From contig NZ_JAHYSR010000024.1 of NCBI RefSeq assembly GCF_019431455.1, positions 1 to 52,197 on the forward strand: a stretch of 52,197 nt of DNA, given 5' to 3'. Source of the stretch: Paracoccus bogoriensis (GTDB lineage Bacteria > Pseudomonadota > Alphaproteobacteria > Rhodobacterales > Rhodobacteraceae). This document shows positions 36,162 to 45,311 of this stretch, in pieces. The notes beneath the pieces are model-generated. The model was not told where the DNA came from. It worked only from the letters and a program-made list of their open reading frames with translations, and searched no databases. Position 1 is the stretch's first letter. Every line of letters begins with the position of its first letter. Both the position numbers and the translations under genes were made by a program.

Positions 36162-36979
36162 CCCTGCGGCGCCTGACCCATCCCGGGCCGGTCGCCGGAC
36201 CCCGGATCGAGACCGTGCCCTGCCGGGTCGAAGCCCTGCACCTGCGCCTTCGGGCCGGCCTGCCGCTGAACCGGGCCGTGGCCCAGGCTCTGGCCGAGGC
36301 GGGTTTCGCCGCCGGTTATCTGCGGCTTGAGGGCGTCGCGCTTGCACCTCTGGTCTGGGTCGTCCCGGCCCCCGCGCCGGGCGATGGCCGCGTGGCCTGG
36401 TTCAGCGCGCCGCACCGGATGAAGGCCGGGCGCATCACTCTGGGCGGCATCCATCTGGGCCGCGACGGGACCGCGCCCTTCGGCCATTGCCATGGTCTCT
36501 GGACAGGCGGCGACGGCCAGACGGGCATCGGGCACCTTCAGGGCGATGACAGCATCCTGGCCGCCGATGCGGTCGTGTCGGGCTGGGGGATCGCGGGCGC
36601 GCTATTGGAACGGCGCGATGATCCCGAAACGGGATTTGCGCTCTTCTCGCCCGTGGCTCTGGACCTGTCCGCGCCAAACGCGGCCCTTTGCCGGATCAGG
36701 CCGAACGAGGATCTGGTGACGGCTCTGGCCGGGCTTGACCTTGGCCAGGCCCGCATTGAAGGGCTGGGCAGCCTTGTCGGAGCCCAGCTCGAAGACGGAG
36801 CGTCGGTTGAAGGGGACGCCGCAGAATTCGTGATCGCCAGCGGCGCGGTCGTGGCCAACGCGGTGCGTCTGGAAATCGCGGCAACGGGCATGGACGGCGC
36901 CCTGCGCCGGGGCCGCCTGAGCGTCGGCCTCAACGCGGTCTGCATCACGGCCGAGCTGCTGATCCTGCCGAAACCGTAA
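36158..36979 (+). CDS. Tandem PCC (DUF296)-domain protein
   Basis: The product is 273 residues. The ATG overlaps the ligase stop by 4 nt. Two PCC-like units can be read. The first (about 22-168) has the histidine-rich core GIHLGRDGTAPFGHCHGLWTG and IGHLQGDDSILAADAVV. The second (about 180-270) has RIRPNEDLVTALAGL, IEGLGSLVGAQLEDG and GLNAVCITAEL but lacks the HxH motif. PCC domains are trimeric beta-barrel-like folds found alone in bacteria and in plant AT-hook proteins; their bacterial function is unsettled. Its location points to a metabolic role in this pathway rather than DNA binding. Family assignment is by eye. Confidence 0.65.
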   Translation: MTLRRLTHPGPVAGPRIETVPCRVEALHLRLRAGLPLNRAVAQALAEAGFAAGYLRLEGVALAPLVWVVPAPAPGDGRVAWFSAPHRMKAGRITLGGIHLGRDGTAPFGHCHGLWTGGDGQTGIGHLQGDDSILAADAVVSGWGIAGALLERRDDPETGFALFSPVALDLSAPNAALCRIRPNEDLVTALAGLDLGQARIEGLGSLVGAQLEDGASVEGDAAEFVIASGAVVANAVRLEIAATGMDGALRRGRLSVGLNAVCITAELLILPKP

Positions 36980-37389
36980 CCGCTCGACCGGTGTCAGAGC
37001 GCCGCACACCGGGCCCTGGAGCTGATGCAGCATTCAAGTATGAGACATAATCGAGATTATATCAGATCCGCGCATCGCGCGCTTGTTTGCTTTCTCGGCT
37101 CCATGTCCACCGGCTGCCGCGCATCGCCGGTGCTGCGATTGCGCGCGGCGAACCGCTTGTGGCATGGCTTCGCTTATACCTTGCGCCTGAACGAACAGAT
37201 GGGCAGGCGTTTCGCCGGCCCATCTGGCTCATTTCAAAGCGACCTGCCGCGCCTCTGGCTCCGGCGTTCCTGGTCGGTTTAAGGCGAGTGATCGCGCAGC
37301 GGCTACCAGCAACAGGCCTTACCAGAAACGTCAGCGGAGCTAAGGACGGGATCAGGGGTGGTCGGGTCCGCGTGATGCCGCGCTGCGCT
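36980..37389. other. 410-bp gap without a recognisable gene
   Basis: This is the space between the end of the PCC gene and the end of the converging catalase gene. An open frame of 85 codons at 37025-37282 has no ribosome binding site and no recognisable motif. The composition around 37035-37075 is AT-richer than the surroundings. No tRNA, terminator or IS end could be made out. Confidence 0.5.
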
Positions 37390-39414
37390 TTACCAGAGCG
37401 ACGCCTCCCGCTCATAGTAGCGGCGCGAGGCGGCCGCGACGAAGCCCGCGGCATCCAGCGGCACGACGCCTTCGTCGCGCGTCACGCCCGCCGCCTCAAG
37501 CAGCGCTTCGGCAGTCTCGTCCGCGCCGATGGCCTTGGAATGGGCGAAGGCGTCCGAGACGAAGTCGATGGCCGGCTTGTAGCGGGACAGCGCCTTGGCA
37601 TCCTCGGCCGACAGCACCAGCGCCACCGCATCGAAGAAGACCGAGGGCTGACCGGCCAGCTGTTCCTCTGCTCGGCCGCGCTGCTTGTGGATCAGCACGG
37701 CCTTTGCACCCGCCTCGGTGATCGCGGCACTCAGCGCCTCGAGCCGCGCCTTGTCTGGCGCGTCACCGATGAGGATGCCGACCTTTCGGCCCTTCAGGCT
37801 GTGATGCGCCCGCTTGGCGATGGACAGCGCATCCGAGGGCGCCATGTCCACAGGCTCTTTTGCAGGGATTGCGGCGGCAGGCAGATCTTCGGCCAGGCCC
37901 TCGGCCACGGCCTTGGCCAGATCCTCGTCGATCACACGCAGATGGGAGAGAACGCGGCTGACGACATGCGGCAGCGTCACCTTGGACAGTTCGAAGGTGA
38001 TGGCGTCCGCCATGTGGCGCTGCTCGGTCTGCGTCTGGCTTTGATAGAACAGCCGCGCCTGGCTGTAGTGATCGGCAAAGCTCTCAGGTCGGACGCGCAG
38101 CTTTTCGGTCGGTTCGTTCCCCAGCTCGGTCATGTGCCGATAGGTCGCAAAGCCCTTCTCCGACGCGCGCGGGCCGGGATCCTCGCCGGCCTCGGCGAGG
38201 CTGTTCGGCTCGTAATTGGCGCGGCCCCGCGGCACCGCCATCTGCATCATCCCGTCGCGCTGGAAATTGTGCATCGGACATTTCGGCGCGTTCACCGGGA
38301 TCTGGTGGAAGTTTGTCGTGCCGAGCCGCGACTTCTGCGTGTCGAGATAGCTGAAGAGACGCCCCTGCAGCAGCGGGTCCTCGGTGAAGTCGATGCCGGG
38401 CACCACGTTCGAGGGCAGGAAGGCCACCTGCTCGGTCTCGGCGAAAAAATTGTCTGGGTTGCGGTCCAGCACCAGCCGACCGACGATGCGGACGGGAATG
38501 TCCTCTTCGGGGATCAGTTTGGTCGCGTCGAGCACGTCATAGGGCTGGGCGGCGGCCCAGTCCGCGTCAAAGGTCTGGATGCCCAGCTCCCATTCCGGGA
38601 AGTCGCCGGATTCGATGGCCTCCCACAGGTCACGGCGGTGATAGTCGGGATCGGCGCCGGCGGTCTTGACTGCCTCGTCCCAGACCTGGCTCTGCAGGCC
38701 CAGCTTCGGCTTCCAATGGAACTTGACGAAGGTCGAGCGGCCCTCGTCATTGACCAGCCGGAAGGTGTGAACGCCGAAGCCTTCGATCATCCGCAGGCTG
38801 CGCGGCAGGGTGCGATCAGACATCGCCCACATGATCATGTGCATCGATTCCGGCATCAGCGAAACGAAGTCCCAGAACGTGTCATGGGCGCTGGCCGCCT
38901 GCGGATAGCCGCGATCCGCCTCCATCTTCACCGCGTGGATCAGGTCGGGAAACTTCAGCGCGTCCTGGATGAAGAAGACGGGGATGTTGTTGCCGACAAG
39001 ATCCCAGTTGCCTTCATCCGTGTAGAACTTGACCGCGAAGCCCCGCACGTCCCGGGGCGTGTCCACACTGCCCGCGCCGCCGGCCACGGTCGAGAACCGC
39101 ACGAAGACCTGGGTCCGGCCGGGCTTGGCCAGCACGCTGGCGCGCGTCAGTTCGGGGATGGGATCGGTGCATTCGAAATAGCCATGCGCCCCCGAGCCGC
39201 GGGCATGGACGATCCGCTCGGGAATGCGCTCGTGGTCAAAGTGGAAAATCTTTTCCCGCAGCACGAAATCTTCCAGCAGCACTGGTCCCCGGGCTCCGGC
39301 CTTGAGGCTGTTCTGGTTGTCCGAGATCGGCACGCCGTGATTGGTGGTCAGCGCCTCGCCGCCCCGTTGCTGCGTTTCTCCGCCCTTGCCCTGCTTCTGG
39401 CTGATGTCGGTCAT
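37390..39414 (-). CDS. katE: Large-subunit (clade 2) catalase, HPII/KatE type
   Basis: The product is 674 residues. The catalytic histidine is His70 ([13 protein letters not shown]), the distal asparagine region is [11 protein letters not shown], and the proximal heme tyrosine lies near 355 ([14 protein letters not shown]). The extra C-terminal flavodoxin-like domain (about 520-670, [27 protein letters not shown]) marks the large-subunit clade. It converts hydrogen peroxide to water and oxygen in the cytoplasm. The final residues EREASLW are complete. It appears monocistronic, with 296 bp of upstream DNA shared with the divergent iron-transporter operon. Confidence 0.94.
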   Translation of the reverse strand: MTDISQKQGKGGETQQRGGEALTTNHGVPISDNQNSLKAGARGPVLLEDFVLREKIFHFDHERIPERIVHARGSGAHGYFECTDPIPELTRASVLAKPGRTQVFVRFSTVAGGAGSVDTPRDVRGFAVKFYTDEGNWDLVGNNIPVFFIQDALKFPDLIHAVKMEADRGYPQAASAHDTFWDFVSLMPESMHMIMWAMSDRTLPRSLRMIEGFGVHTFRLVNDEGRSTFVKFHWKPKLGLQSQVWDEAVKTAGADPDYHRRDLWEAIESGDFPEWELGIQTFDADWAAAQPYDVLDATKLIPEEDIPVRIVGRLVLDRNPDNFFAETEQVAFLPSNVVPGIDFTEDPLLQGRLFSYLDTQKSRLGTTNFHQIPVNAPKCPMHNFQRDGMMQMAVPRGRANYEPNSLAEAGEDPGPRASEKGFATYRHMTELGNEPTEKLRVRPESFADHYSQARLFYQSQTQTEQRHMADAITFELSKVTLPHVVSRVLSHLRVIDEDLAKAVAEGLAEDLPAAAIPAKEPVDMAPSDALSIAKRAHHSLKGRKVGILIGDAPDKARLEALSAAITEAGAKAVLIHKQRGRAEEQLAGQPSVFFDAVALVLSAEDAKALSRYKPAIDFVSDAFAHSKAIGADETAEALLEAAGVTRDEGVVPLDAAGFVAAASRRYYEREASLW

Positions 39415-39710
39415 ATGCCTTTCCCCTGCTGGTGCCGGACCCCATGCCCGCGCGACCTAGCCAAACCCCTGCCGCGCCTTTGCGTTCCACGACAGCTTCA
39501 TCCTTTGCCGCAAAAGACCATGTTCCGGCCCAAGATGAAGGCTTGCCTGATGCGACTTTGGCGTTCTTCAGTGCGCCCTGCCCTTCGCGTGCAGTGATGC
39601 ATCGCAGGCCGGCAATCAGGCGTTTCCCGTTTCCGACAAAAGAACTGTTGTGTTTGCGTTGGCCATTCGATGCCTGGTCTCGACAGTTTTTGTCAGGATC
39701 GGACATCATC

Positions 39711-40745
39711 ATGCGGACTCCGGGGCTTGCGGCCCTCAGCGGCCTTGCCGCGACCATTTTGGCGACCGTCGTGCAGGCAGAGCCGACCTCCTACCCCCTC
39801 ACGATCGAGAATTGCGGCCAGCAGGTGACGTTCGCCAAGGCGCCCGAACGGGCGGTCGCGCTTGGCCACAACAGCGCCGAGATCCTGTTCATGCTTGGGC
39901 TCGAGGACCGGATGGCGGGCACCGCCTTCTGGCCGAACCGTGTCCTGCCCGAGCTTCAGGACGCGAATGCCAAGGTCGAGGTGCTCACCGTCGAATTTCC
40001 GACGCTCGAAGCGATCCTGGCCAGGCAGCCCGATTTCGTGCCCGCGATGCTGCTGACGCTGCTGGGACCGGACAGCAAGGTCGCCAAGCGCGAGGATTTC
40101 GAACGGCTGGGCATTCCGACCTATCTGTCGCCCAGTGCCTGCACCACCGTCGCGGATACCCGGAACGAGTCTGGCAGCAAGGCCACCGGCATCTTTGGCC
40201 TGCGCGAGACCCTCTGGAACATGGACCTGCTCTACCAGGAAATCGACGATCTGGCGCGCATCTTTGACGTGCAGGACCGGGGCGAAGCGCTGATCGCCGA
40301 TCTGAGGGCCCGAGAGGCCGCGCTGCGCGAGGAATTCGCGCGACGCGAGGATCTGACCTTCCTGTTCTGGTTCTCGTCCCCCTCGCCCTCGGACGATGCC
40401 TACCTGGCAGGCGGGAACGGTCCCTCGGGCTATATCGCCGACCTTCTGGGCGGCTCGAACGCGCTTAAGACCGAGGCCGAGTGGCCCGCCCTGGGATGGG
40501 AGGGGATCATGGCCGCGAACCCGACCGTGATCGTCGCCGCGCAGGTTGATCGCAAGCGGTGGGGGCTGGACGAGTCCGAGGCCAAGATCGAGTTCCTGAC
40601 CACCGATCCGGCCATCAGCCAGATGGAGGCTGTCAAGGCCGGCCGCATCGCGGTGATGAGCGGGGCGTCGATGAACCCCTCGATCCACACCCTTTATGGC
40701 GCGGAACAGCTGGCCGAACAGCTTCGGACGTTTGACCTGCCGTGA
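39711..40745 (+). CDS. Iron-siderophore/cobalamin-type ABC substrate-binding protein
   Basis: The product is 344 residues. The signal peptide ends at about residue 23 (VVQA then EPTSYPLTIENCGQQVTFAKAPERAVAL), and the YPLTIENCG opening is typical of FepB/FhuD-like binding proteins. The ATG at 39711 is chosen because the signal peptide begins there; the preceding ribosome binding site is weak. It delivers the ligand to the FecCD-type permease encoded 4 nt overlapping downstream. The exact ligand (ferric siderophore, heme-like or corrinoid) cannot be settled. Confidence 0.88.
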   Translation: MRTPGLAALSGLAATILATVVQAEPTSYPLTIENCGQQVTFAKAPERAVALGHNSAEILFMLGLEDRMAGTAFWPNRVLPELQDANAKVEVLTVEFPTLEAILARQPDFVPAMLLTLLGPDSKVAKREDFERLGIPTYLSPSACTTVADTRNESGSKATGIFGLRETLWNMDLLYQEIDDLARIFDVQDRGEALIADLRAREAALREEFARREDLTFLFWFSSPSPSDDAYLAGGNGPSGYIADLLGGSNALKTEAEWPALGWEGIMAANPTVIVAAQVDRKRWGLDESEAKIEFLTTDPAISQMEAVKAGRIAVMSGASMNPSIHTLYGAEQLAEQLRTFDLP

Positions 40746-41782
40746 CCATGGACGACGAACAACAGGGCGGGGCGGGACGACTTGCCCTGTTCCTTGGGCT
40801 GGTGCTGATCCTGCTGGCCGTCGCGGTCGCGTTTGCGGCCGCCATCGGCGATTACCGGATCGGTATGGGCACGGTGTTTCTGGCGGTGACGAACGGCCTT
40901 GGCCTGACCTCGGCCGAGATCCCGCCCATCGAGCAGAGCGTGGTCTGGGATCTTCGGCTGAGCCGGGCGCTTGTCGCGGCCCTGGCGGGGGCGGGGCTGG
41001 CCATCTGCGGCGCGATCCTGCAGGCGCTGCTGCGCAACGCCCTGGCCGAACCCTTCGTGCTGGGCATCTCGGCCGGGGCCTCGACCGGGGCGGTGGCGGT
41101 GATCGTGCTGGGGATCGGTGCGGGCAGCCTGACCCTGTCGATGGGCGCCTTCGCCGGAGCCTTCGCGGCCTTCGCCCTTGTGGCGATGCTGTCGAACGGC
41201 GCGACGAGCGGGCCGAACCATACGATCCTGGCGGGCGTGGCGGCGTCGCAGCTTTTCAACGCGCTGACATCCTCCATCGTGACCACGTCGGGCAATGCCC
41301 AGCAGGCGCGCGATGTCATGTTCTGGCTGCTGGGCAGCTTCGGCGGGGTGCGCTGGCCAGACTTTCAGCTTCTTGTGCTGGTCGTCTCGGCCGGGCTGGC
41401 CCTGTGCCTGTTCATGGCGCGCTCGCTGGACGCCTTCACCTTTGGCGACGAGGACGCGGCAGCGCTGGGCGTGCCGGTCGGCCGGACCCGGCTGATCCTC
41501 TTTGCCGCGACCGCGCTGATGACGGCCACCATCGTCAGCATGGTGGGCACGATCGGGTTCGTCGGCCTCGTCGTTCCGCATGCCGCGCGCTATGTGGTGG
41601 GGCCGTTGCATCTGCGCCTTCTGCCCGCGTGCGCAGCGGTGGGGGCGCTGTTTCTTGTGCTGGCGGACATCGCCTCGCGCGTGGTGGCCCATCAGCAGAC
41701 CATTCCCATCGGGGTCGTCACCGCCCTCGTGGGCGTGCCCTTCTTCGCCATCATCCTTTACCGGGCAAGGCCGCAGACATGA
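40742..41782 (+). CDS. FecCD-family ABC permease
   Basis: The product is 346 residues from a GTG that overlaps the preceding stop; an ATG two codons on is an alternative. It has about ten membrane spans. Signatures are DLRLSRALVAALAGAGLAICGAILQALLRNALAEPFVLGISAGAS near the start, and IGFVGLVVPHAARYVVGPLHLRLLPACAAVGALFLVLADIASRV at the end. Both are shared by BtuC, FhuB and FecCD. It forms the inner-membrane channel with the next ATPase. Confidence 0.93.
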   Translation: MTMDDEQQGGAGRLALFLGLVLILLAVAVAFAAAIGDYRIGMGTVFLAVTNGLGLTSAEIPPIEQSVVWDLRLSRALVAALAGAGLAICGAILQALLRNALAEPFVLGISAGASTGAVAVIVLGIGAGSLTLSMGAFAGAFAAFALVAMLSNGATSGPNHTILAGVAASQLFNALTSSIVTTSGNAQQARDVMFWLLGSFGGVRWPDFQLLVLVVSAGLALCLFMARSLDAFTFGDEDAAALGVPVGRTRLILFAATALMTATIVSMVGTIGFVGLVVPHAARYVVGPLHLRLLPACAAVGALFLVLADIASRVVAHQQTIPIGVVTALVGVPFFAIILYRARPQT

Positions 41783-42543
41783 GCGTGATCGCACAGAACC
41801 TGATCTGGGGCGTCCGGCGCAGGACCATCGTGAACGATGTCTCGCTGACCGTGGCCGAAGGCGAGACCTTGGGCCTGATCGGGCCGAACGGATCGGGGAA
41901 GTCGTCGCTGCTGCGGCTTCTTGCCGGGCTGAAGTCCCCCGGGTCCGGCCGCGTCGAGATCCTGGGCCAGGACATCGCCCGCGTCTCCCGCCGCGCGCTG
42001 GCGCGGCAGGTGGCATTCGTTCAGCAGAACGCGACCACCGACACCAATATGTCGGTCCGCGACGTTGTGCGGCTGGGGCGCACGCCGCACCGCTCGCCCC
42101 TGACCGGCTGGACGATGGCGGACGAGGCTGCGGTCTCGACCGCGCTGGAGCAGGTTGACATGGCGGGTCTGCGCGGCCAGGCGTGGCAGACGCTGTCGGG
42201 CGGTGAGCGTCAGCGCGTCCATATCGCCCGCGCCTTGGCCCAGAGCCCGCGCGTGATGTTTCTGGACGAGCCGACCAACCATCTGGACATCCATCACCAG
42301 ATCGAGATCCTGCGCATGGTGCGTCGCCTTGACCTCACCAGCATCGTGGCCCTGCATGACCTCAATCTTGCCGCGATGTTCTGCGACCGGATCGTTGTTC
42401 TTCAGGGCGGACGTGTGGTGGCCTGCGGTGTGCCCGCCGAGGTGCTGACCCGGTCCCTGCTCCGGGACGTTTTCCGGGTCGAGGCCGAAGTAACGCCAGG
42501 TCCGTATCCTGGCCAGCCGCATATCCGCTTCATGGCCGCATGA
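41779..42543 (+). CDS. Iron-siderophore/cobalamin-type ABC ATPase
   Basis: The product is 254 residues. The start overlaps the permease stop by 4 nt. Walker A GPNGSGKSS is at 35-43, the Q-loop is FVQQNATTD, the signature is LSGGERQRV, and Walker B is MFLDEPTNHLDIHHQ, followed by the H-loop LHDLN. All match FecE/BtuD-type ATPases. It completes a three-gene importer with no genes missing. Confidence 0.94.
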   Translation: MSVIAQNLIWGVRRRTIVNDVSLTVAEGETLGLIGPNGSGKSSLLRLLAGLKSPGSGRVEILGQDIARVSRRALARQVAFVQQNATTDTNMSVRDVVRLGRTPHRSPLTGWTMADEAAVSTALEQVDMAGLRGQAWQTLSGGERQRVHIARALAQSPRVMFLDEPTNHLDIHHQIEILRMVRRLDLTSIVALHDLNLAAMFCDRIVVLQGGRVVACGVPAEVLTRSLLRDVFRVEAEVTPGPYPGQPHIRFMAA

Positions 42544-42642
42544 TGGCTGCGGGGCCAAGGTCGCCCGGCAGCCGAATGACCTTCCCGCCCCCGCGCTTCT
42601 GACTTACGCTCGTCGTGATCCGAAGCCAGAGTATCGCGCCGC

Positions 42643-43668
42643 ATGAGCCGTCCGACCATTCACGATGTGGCCCGCCTTGCTGGGGTCAGCCTGTCCACGA
42701 TCGACCGGGTGCTGAACGGGCGCAGGGGCGTGCGGCAGGCGACGCAGGCCCGCGTGTTCGAGGCGATGCGCGAGCTGGGCTTCCAGCGGAACGCGGCCGC
42801 GGCCAACCTTGCGCGGCGTCGGCAGGACCGGCTGCTGTTCCTGCTGCCCGCCGGGTCGAACAGCTTCATGCGCGGGCTCGAGCGCGAGTTGGTGGAACGG
42901 GCCGAGGCGTGGGAATTCACCGCCATTGCCACCCGCACCGTGCCCGCTTTCGACGATGCCGCCCTTGCGCAGGCCCTGCGCGCGGTCGATCCGGACGCGA
43001 CCGACGGCGTGGCGGTCGTGGCCACCGACAGCGCCGTTGTGCGCGCCGCGCTGGCCGAGTTGCGCGACCGGGGGGTGGCCGTGGTGACGCTGGTATCCGA
43101 TCTGCCCTCGTCCCGGCGCCAGTATTTCGTGGGGATCGACAACGTGCAGGCGGGGCGGACCGCGGCCAGCCTGCTGGGCCGGTTCTGCCGCGGGCGGCCG
43201 GGGAAGATCGTCATCGTCGCCGGCTCGATGCTGGTGCGCGACCATGCCGAACGGCGGCTTGGGTTCGAGCAGGTGCTGCGCGCCGAATTCGGCGACCAGC
43301 AGATCCTGCCCGCGCTGGAAGGGCTGGACGATCAGGATATCGTCGCCACCGAACTCAAGCGCGTGCTCGACCGCCACGGCGACATCACCGGCATCTACAG
43401 CCTGGGCGCCGGCACGAGGGGCGTTGCCCGCGCGCTGGCGCAACACCGTCAGCCGCAGGCGCGCCCGTCGGTCGTGGTCCACGAACTGACGCCCCATTCG
43501 CGGCAGGCGCTGCTGGACGGCAGTTTCGATGCCGTGATCCACCAGGATCCCGTGCGCGAGATTTCAGCGGCCGTCGAAATTCTGCAATCGCTGATCCGCG
43601 GCCGTGCCGTGGCCCCCGATGCCGGCCGCATCGGGATCGAGGTCTTTCTGCGCGACAATCTTCCCTGA
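42643..43668 (+). CDS. LacI-family transcriptional regulator
   Basis: The product is 341 residues. The N-terminal LacI helix-turn-helix and hinge (TIHDVARLAGVSLSTIDRVLNGRRGV) are followed by a periplasmic-binding-protein-like effector domain. The segment RRQYFVGIDNVQAGRTAASLLGRF matches members that sense sugars or polyols. Usually such a gene regulates an adjacent sugar ABC operon, but here only the first codons of the next gene survive. A CpG-centred near-palindrome lies 36 nt after its stop. Confidence 0.88.
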   Translation: MSRPTIHDVARLAGVSLSTIDRVLNGRRGVRQATQARVFEAMRELGFQRNAAAANLARRRQDRLLFLLPAGSNSFMRGLERELVERAEAWEFTAIATRTVPAFDDAALAQALRAVDPDATDGVAVVATDSAVVRAALAELRDRGVAVVTLVSDLPSSRRQYFVGIDNVQAGRTAASLLGRFCRGRPGKIVIVAGSMLVRDHAERRLGFEQVLRAEFGDQQILPALEGLDDQDIVATELKRVLDRHGDITGIYSLGAGTRGVARALAQHRQPQARPSVVVHELTPHSRQALLDGSFDAVIHQDPVREISAAVEILQSLIRGRAVAPDAGRIGIEVFLRDNLP

Positions 43669-43703
43669 GCCGGTCGCGGAATCGGTTGCAGGCTGGCCTG
43701 ATT

Positions 43704-43719
43704 TGACGTACGTAAGTCA
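43704..43719. promoter_or_regulatory. Candidate LacI-type operator
   Basis: TGACGTACGTAAGTCA is a 16-bp near-palindrome (14 of 16 positions symmetric) with the central CG expected for LacI/GalR-family operators. It lies between the LacI-type gene and the start of the truncated gene at 43777, next to a TTGACG -35-like hexamer (43703-43708). Confidence 0.6.
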
Positions 43720-43776
43720 TATTCTGCCCAGTATGCGTCAGAAGGCCGGTCGGGAGCCGGCTTCAGGGAGGACAAG

Positions 43777-43845
43777 ATGAGATACCCCACCGCCGCCGCT
43801 GCCATTGCCGTCATCAGCGGCCATCATGCGGAAGGACGCGCCTGA
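43777..43845 (+). pseudogene. 5' stub of a secreted-protein gene
   Basis: A strong GGGAGGA site precedes the ATG at 43777. The frame opens like a signal peptide (MRYPTAAAAIAVI) but ends at codon 23 after unrelated residues. Its place behind a LacI-type gene and operator suggests the start of a sugar-binding protein whose body was deleted at about 43815. Confidence 0.55.
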
Positions 43846-44005
43846 GCCGCGTCACCATCCGAACAGGGGTCGTCTGGTCCTGGGCCGGCATATCCTGGCC
43901 GGGCTTGAGGTTCTGATCGTCGCGGATCTGATCCGGACGATCCTGCATCCGAGCATGGCGAACGTGCTGCTGCTGGGCGCCATGGTGCTGACCCGGTCGG
44001 TTATC
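43817..44005 (+). pseudogene. DUF1622 protein fragment
   Basis: The frame reads RLVLGRHILAGLEVLIVADLIRTILHPSMANVLLLGAMVLTRSVIS. This matches the central and C-terminal part of DUF1622 membrane proteins (GRAILLGLEFLVAGDIIRT and a later LIRTFLS). The N-terminal membrane span is missing and the end runs into another frame. It is a remnant. Confidence 0.6.
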
Positions 44006-44190
44006 TCCGGGGGGTGCCTGCTTCGTGGCGACGGCAGCCTTCGGCGATCCGGGGCATCCCGACGTGGCGATGCTGCGGCGGCTGCGGGAAGAGATGCTTG
44101 TCCATTCGGCGGCAGCTCGCGCCTTTATCCGGACCTGTTGGCGGATCGGCCCAAGGCTGGCCCGCACCATCCGCGCCGGCGCCCTGACCC
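44006..44190 (+). pseudogene. CFI-box C-terminal domain fragment
   Basis: In the frame next to DUF1622, GGACFVATAAFGDPGHPDVAMLRRLREEMLVHSAAARAFIRT is a clear CFI-box motif (consensus CFIATAAYG followed by a basic helical stretch). Such boxes end bacterial proteins of unknown function. Nothing that could precede it in frame is present. The rest of the gap to 44339 has no recognisable coding sequence. Confidence 0.55.
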
Positions 44191-44306
44191 AAGGCCGCCC
44201 GCGCGTTCACGCCGATGCGGCGCGACCGCATGGAGAAGGGCGGCGGGCCGCATTCCGCGCGGCCAAGGCGCGCGGGGGGCTCTGCCCTCACCGTCTTGCG
44301 GACGGC

Positions 44307-44329
44307 CCCCGGGATATTTGGACCAAGGC
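44307..44329 (-). repeat. CCCCGGG-TATTT downstream element, copy 2
   Basis: CCCCGGGATATTT followed by GGACCAAGGC lies 10 nt beyond the stop of the minus-strand DUF1501 pseudogene. It is closely similar to 31396-31420, which holds the same place behind dctP. Confidence 0.5.
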
Positions 44330-44339
44330 AAGGGGCAGG

Positions 44340-45311
44340 TCAGGCCAGTAGCTTCGGGTCGGGACCCATGTCGAGACCGGGGAAGATCGCCTCTTCCAAG
44401 GTGGTTCTGGGGATGCCGAACTTCTCAAGCATGGCCCAGGCTGCATAGGCGCGCATGTCGCGCATCGGCATCAGATCGCGCCCTTCATGGAGATCCCCCT
44501 GCCCCAGTCCGGGCCACTCGCCCAGAGCGCGGCCGCCGCGCACGGCGCCGCCTGCGACCAGCATCGCAACTCCGGTGCCGCGATCGGTCCCGGCCGAGCC
44601 GTTTTCATGCGCGGTGCGCCCGGATTCACCTATGGCGAGGATGGTGGTGCGGTCCCAGTTCGGGCCGAGATCGTCGCACAGGGTCAGGATCGTCTGGGCC
44701 AGGCGGCCGAGGACGCGGCGCATTCACCCGGCCTGTCCGGCATGGGTATCCCAGCCCGCCATTGAGAAGCTGGCGATGCGGGTCTGGCCACTCAGCCGGT
44801 TGGCCGCGAAGCGGGCGAGTTCCAGATGTTCCTCGACGCCTTCGTCCGCCCGGGGTTCCACCGGCAGGCCCGCAACGATGCGGAGCGTCTGTGCGCTGGT
44901 CTCGCGGAAGACCGGATCGTCGTGGTGGATGCGTTCCAGCCGCAACTGCCCCTGCGGGCCGAGATCCATGTTCGCGCGGGGCGTCCATCTGGCGGACGGC
45001 GCGAAGCCCATCTGTCCGGCCCGCCACAGCGGCAGCAGATCGGCGAGACCCGGATGCAGCGCGAAGAAGCCGTCGAGATCGGTCGCGCCGTGATCGGGGC
45101 CCAGCGACAGCGTGCAGCGCAGCCCCGGCAGGTTGCGGTCGCCATATGGCTGGAAGGCGTCCAGCCCGTTCATTGCGCCGCGCAGGATGATGACGACGAG
45201 GCGGTTCTCGCCCGGGGTGGCGGCGAAGGTGGCCGTGGACAGAAACGGATGCGCCGCGACCGGGCATCCCATCAGCAGGCCGGTCTTGAGGAACAGGCGG
45301 CGGGTCGGCAT
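44340..45311 (-). pseudogene. DUF1501 family protein, stop-interrupted and internally deleted
   Basis: Read from the ATG at 45311, the product begins with a twin-arginine signal (MPTRRLFLKTGLLMG) and DUF1501 hallmarks (LVVIILRGAMNGLDAFQPYGD). After QMGFAP it jumps to sequence normally about 100 residues further on, so there is an internal deletion near 44990. At 44724-44726 an in-frame TGA follows GWDTHAGQAG, and the frame then resumes directly with RRVLGRLAQTILTL and GRTAHENGSAGTDRGTGVAML. DUF1501 proteins are Tat-exported sulfatase-fold proteins usually paired with DUF1800. Confidence 0.75.

Noticed and set aside
37025..37282. 85-codon frame between the PCC and catalase genes
   Set aside because: It lacks a ribosome binding site, membrane pattern or known motif, and its codon use does not resemble neighbouring genes.
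37087..39597. 836-codon frame opposite the catalase gene
   Set aside because: The catalase signatures lie on the minus strand; this is their shadow.
39415..39710. Possible cobalamin riboswitch or Fur box between catalase and the iron-type importer
   Set aside because: I could not find the conserved B12-box or a convincing 19-bp Fur palindrome by eye.
44724..44726. Selenocysteine coding at the in-frame TGA of DUF1501
   Set aside because: The family has no selenocysteine at this place, no SECIS-like hairpin is evident, and the gene has other lesions.
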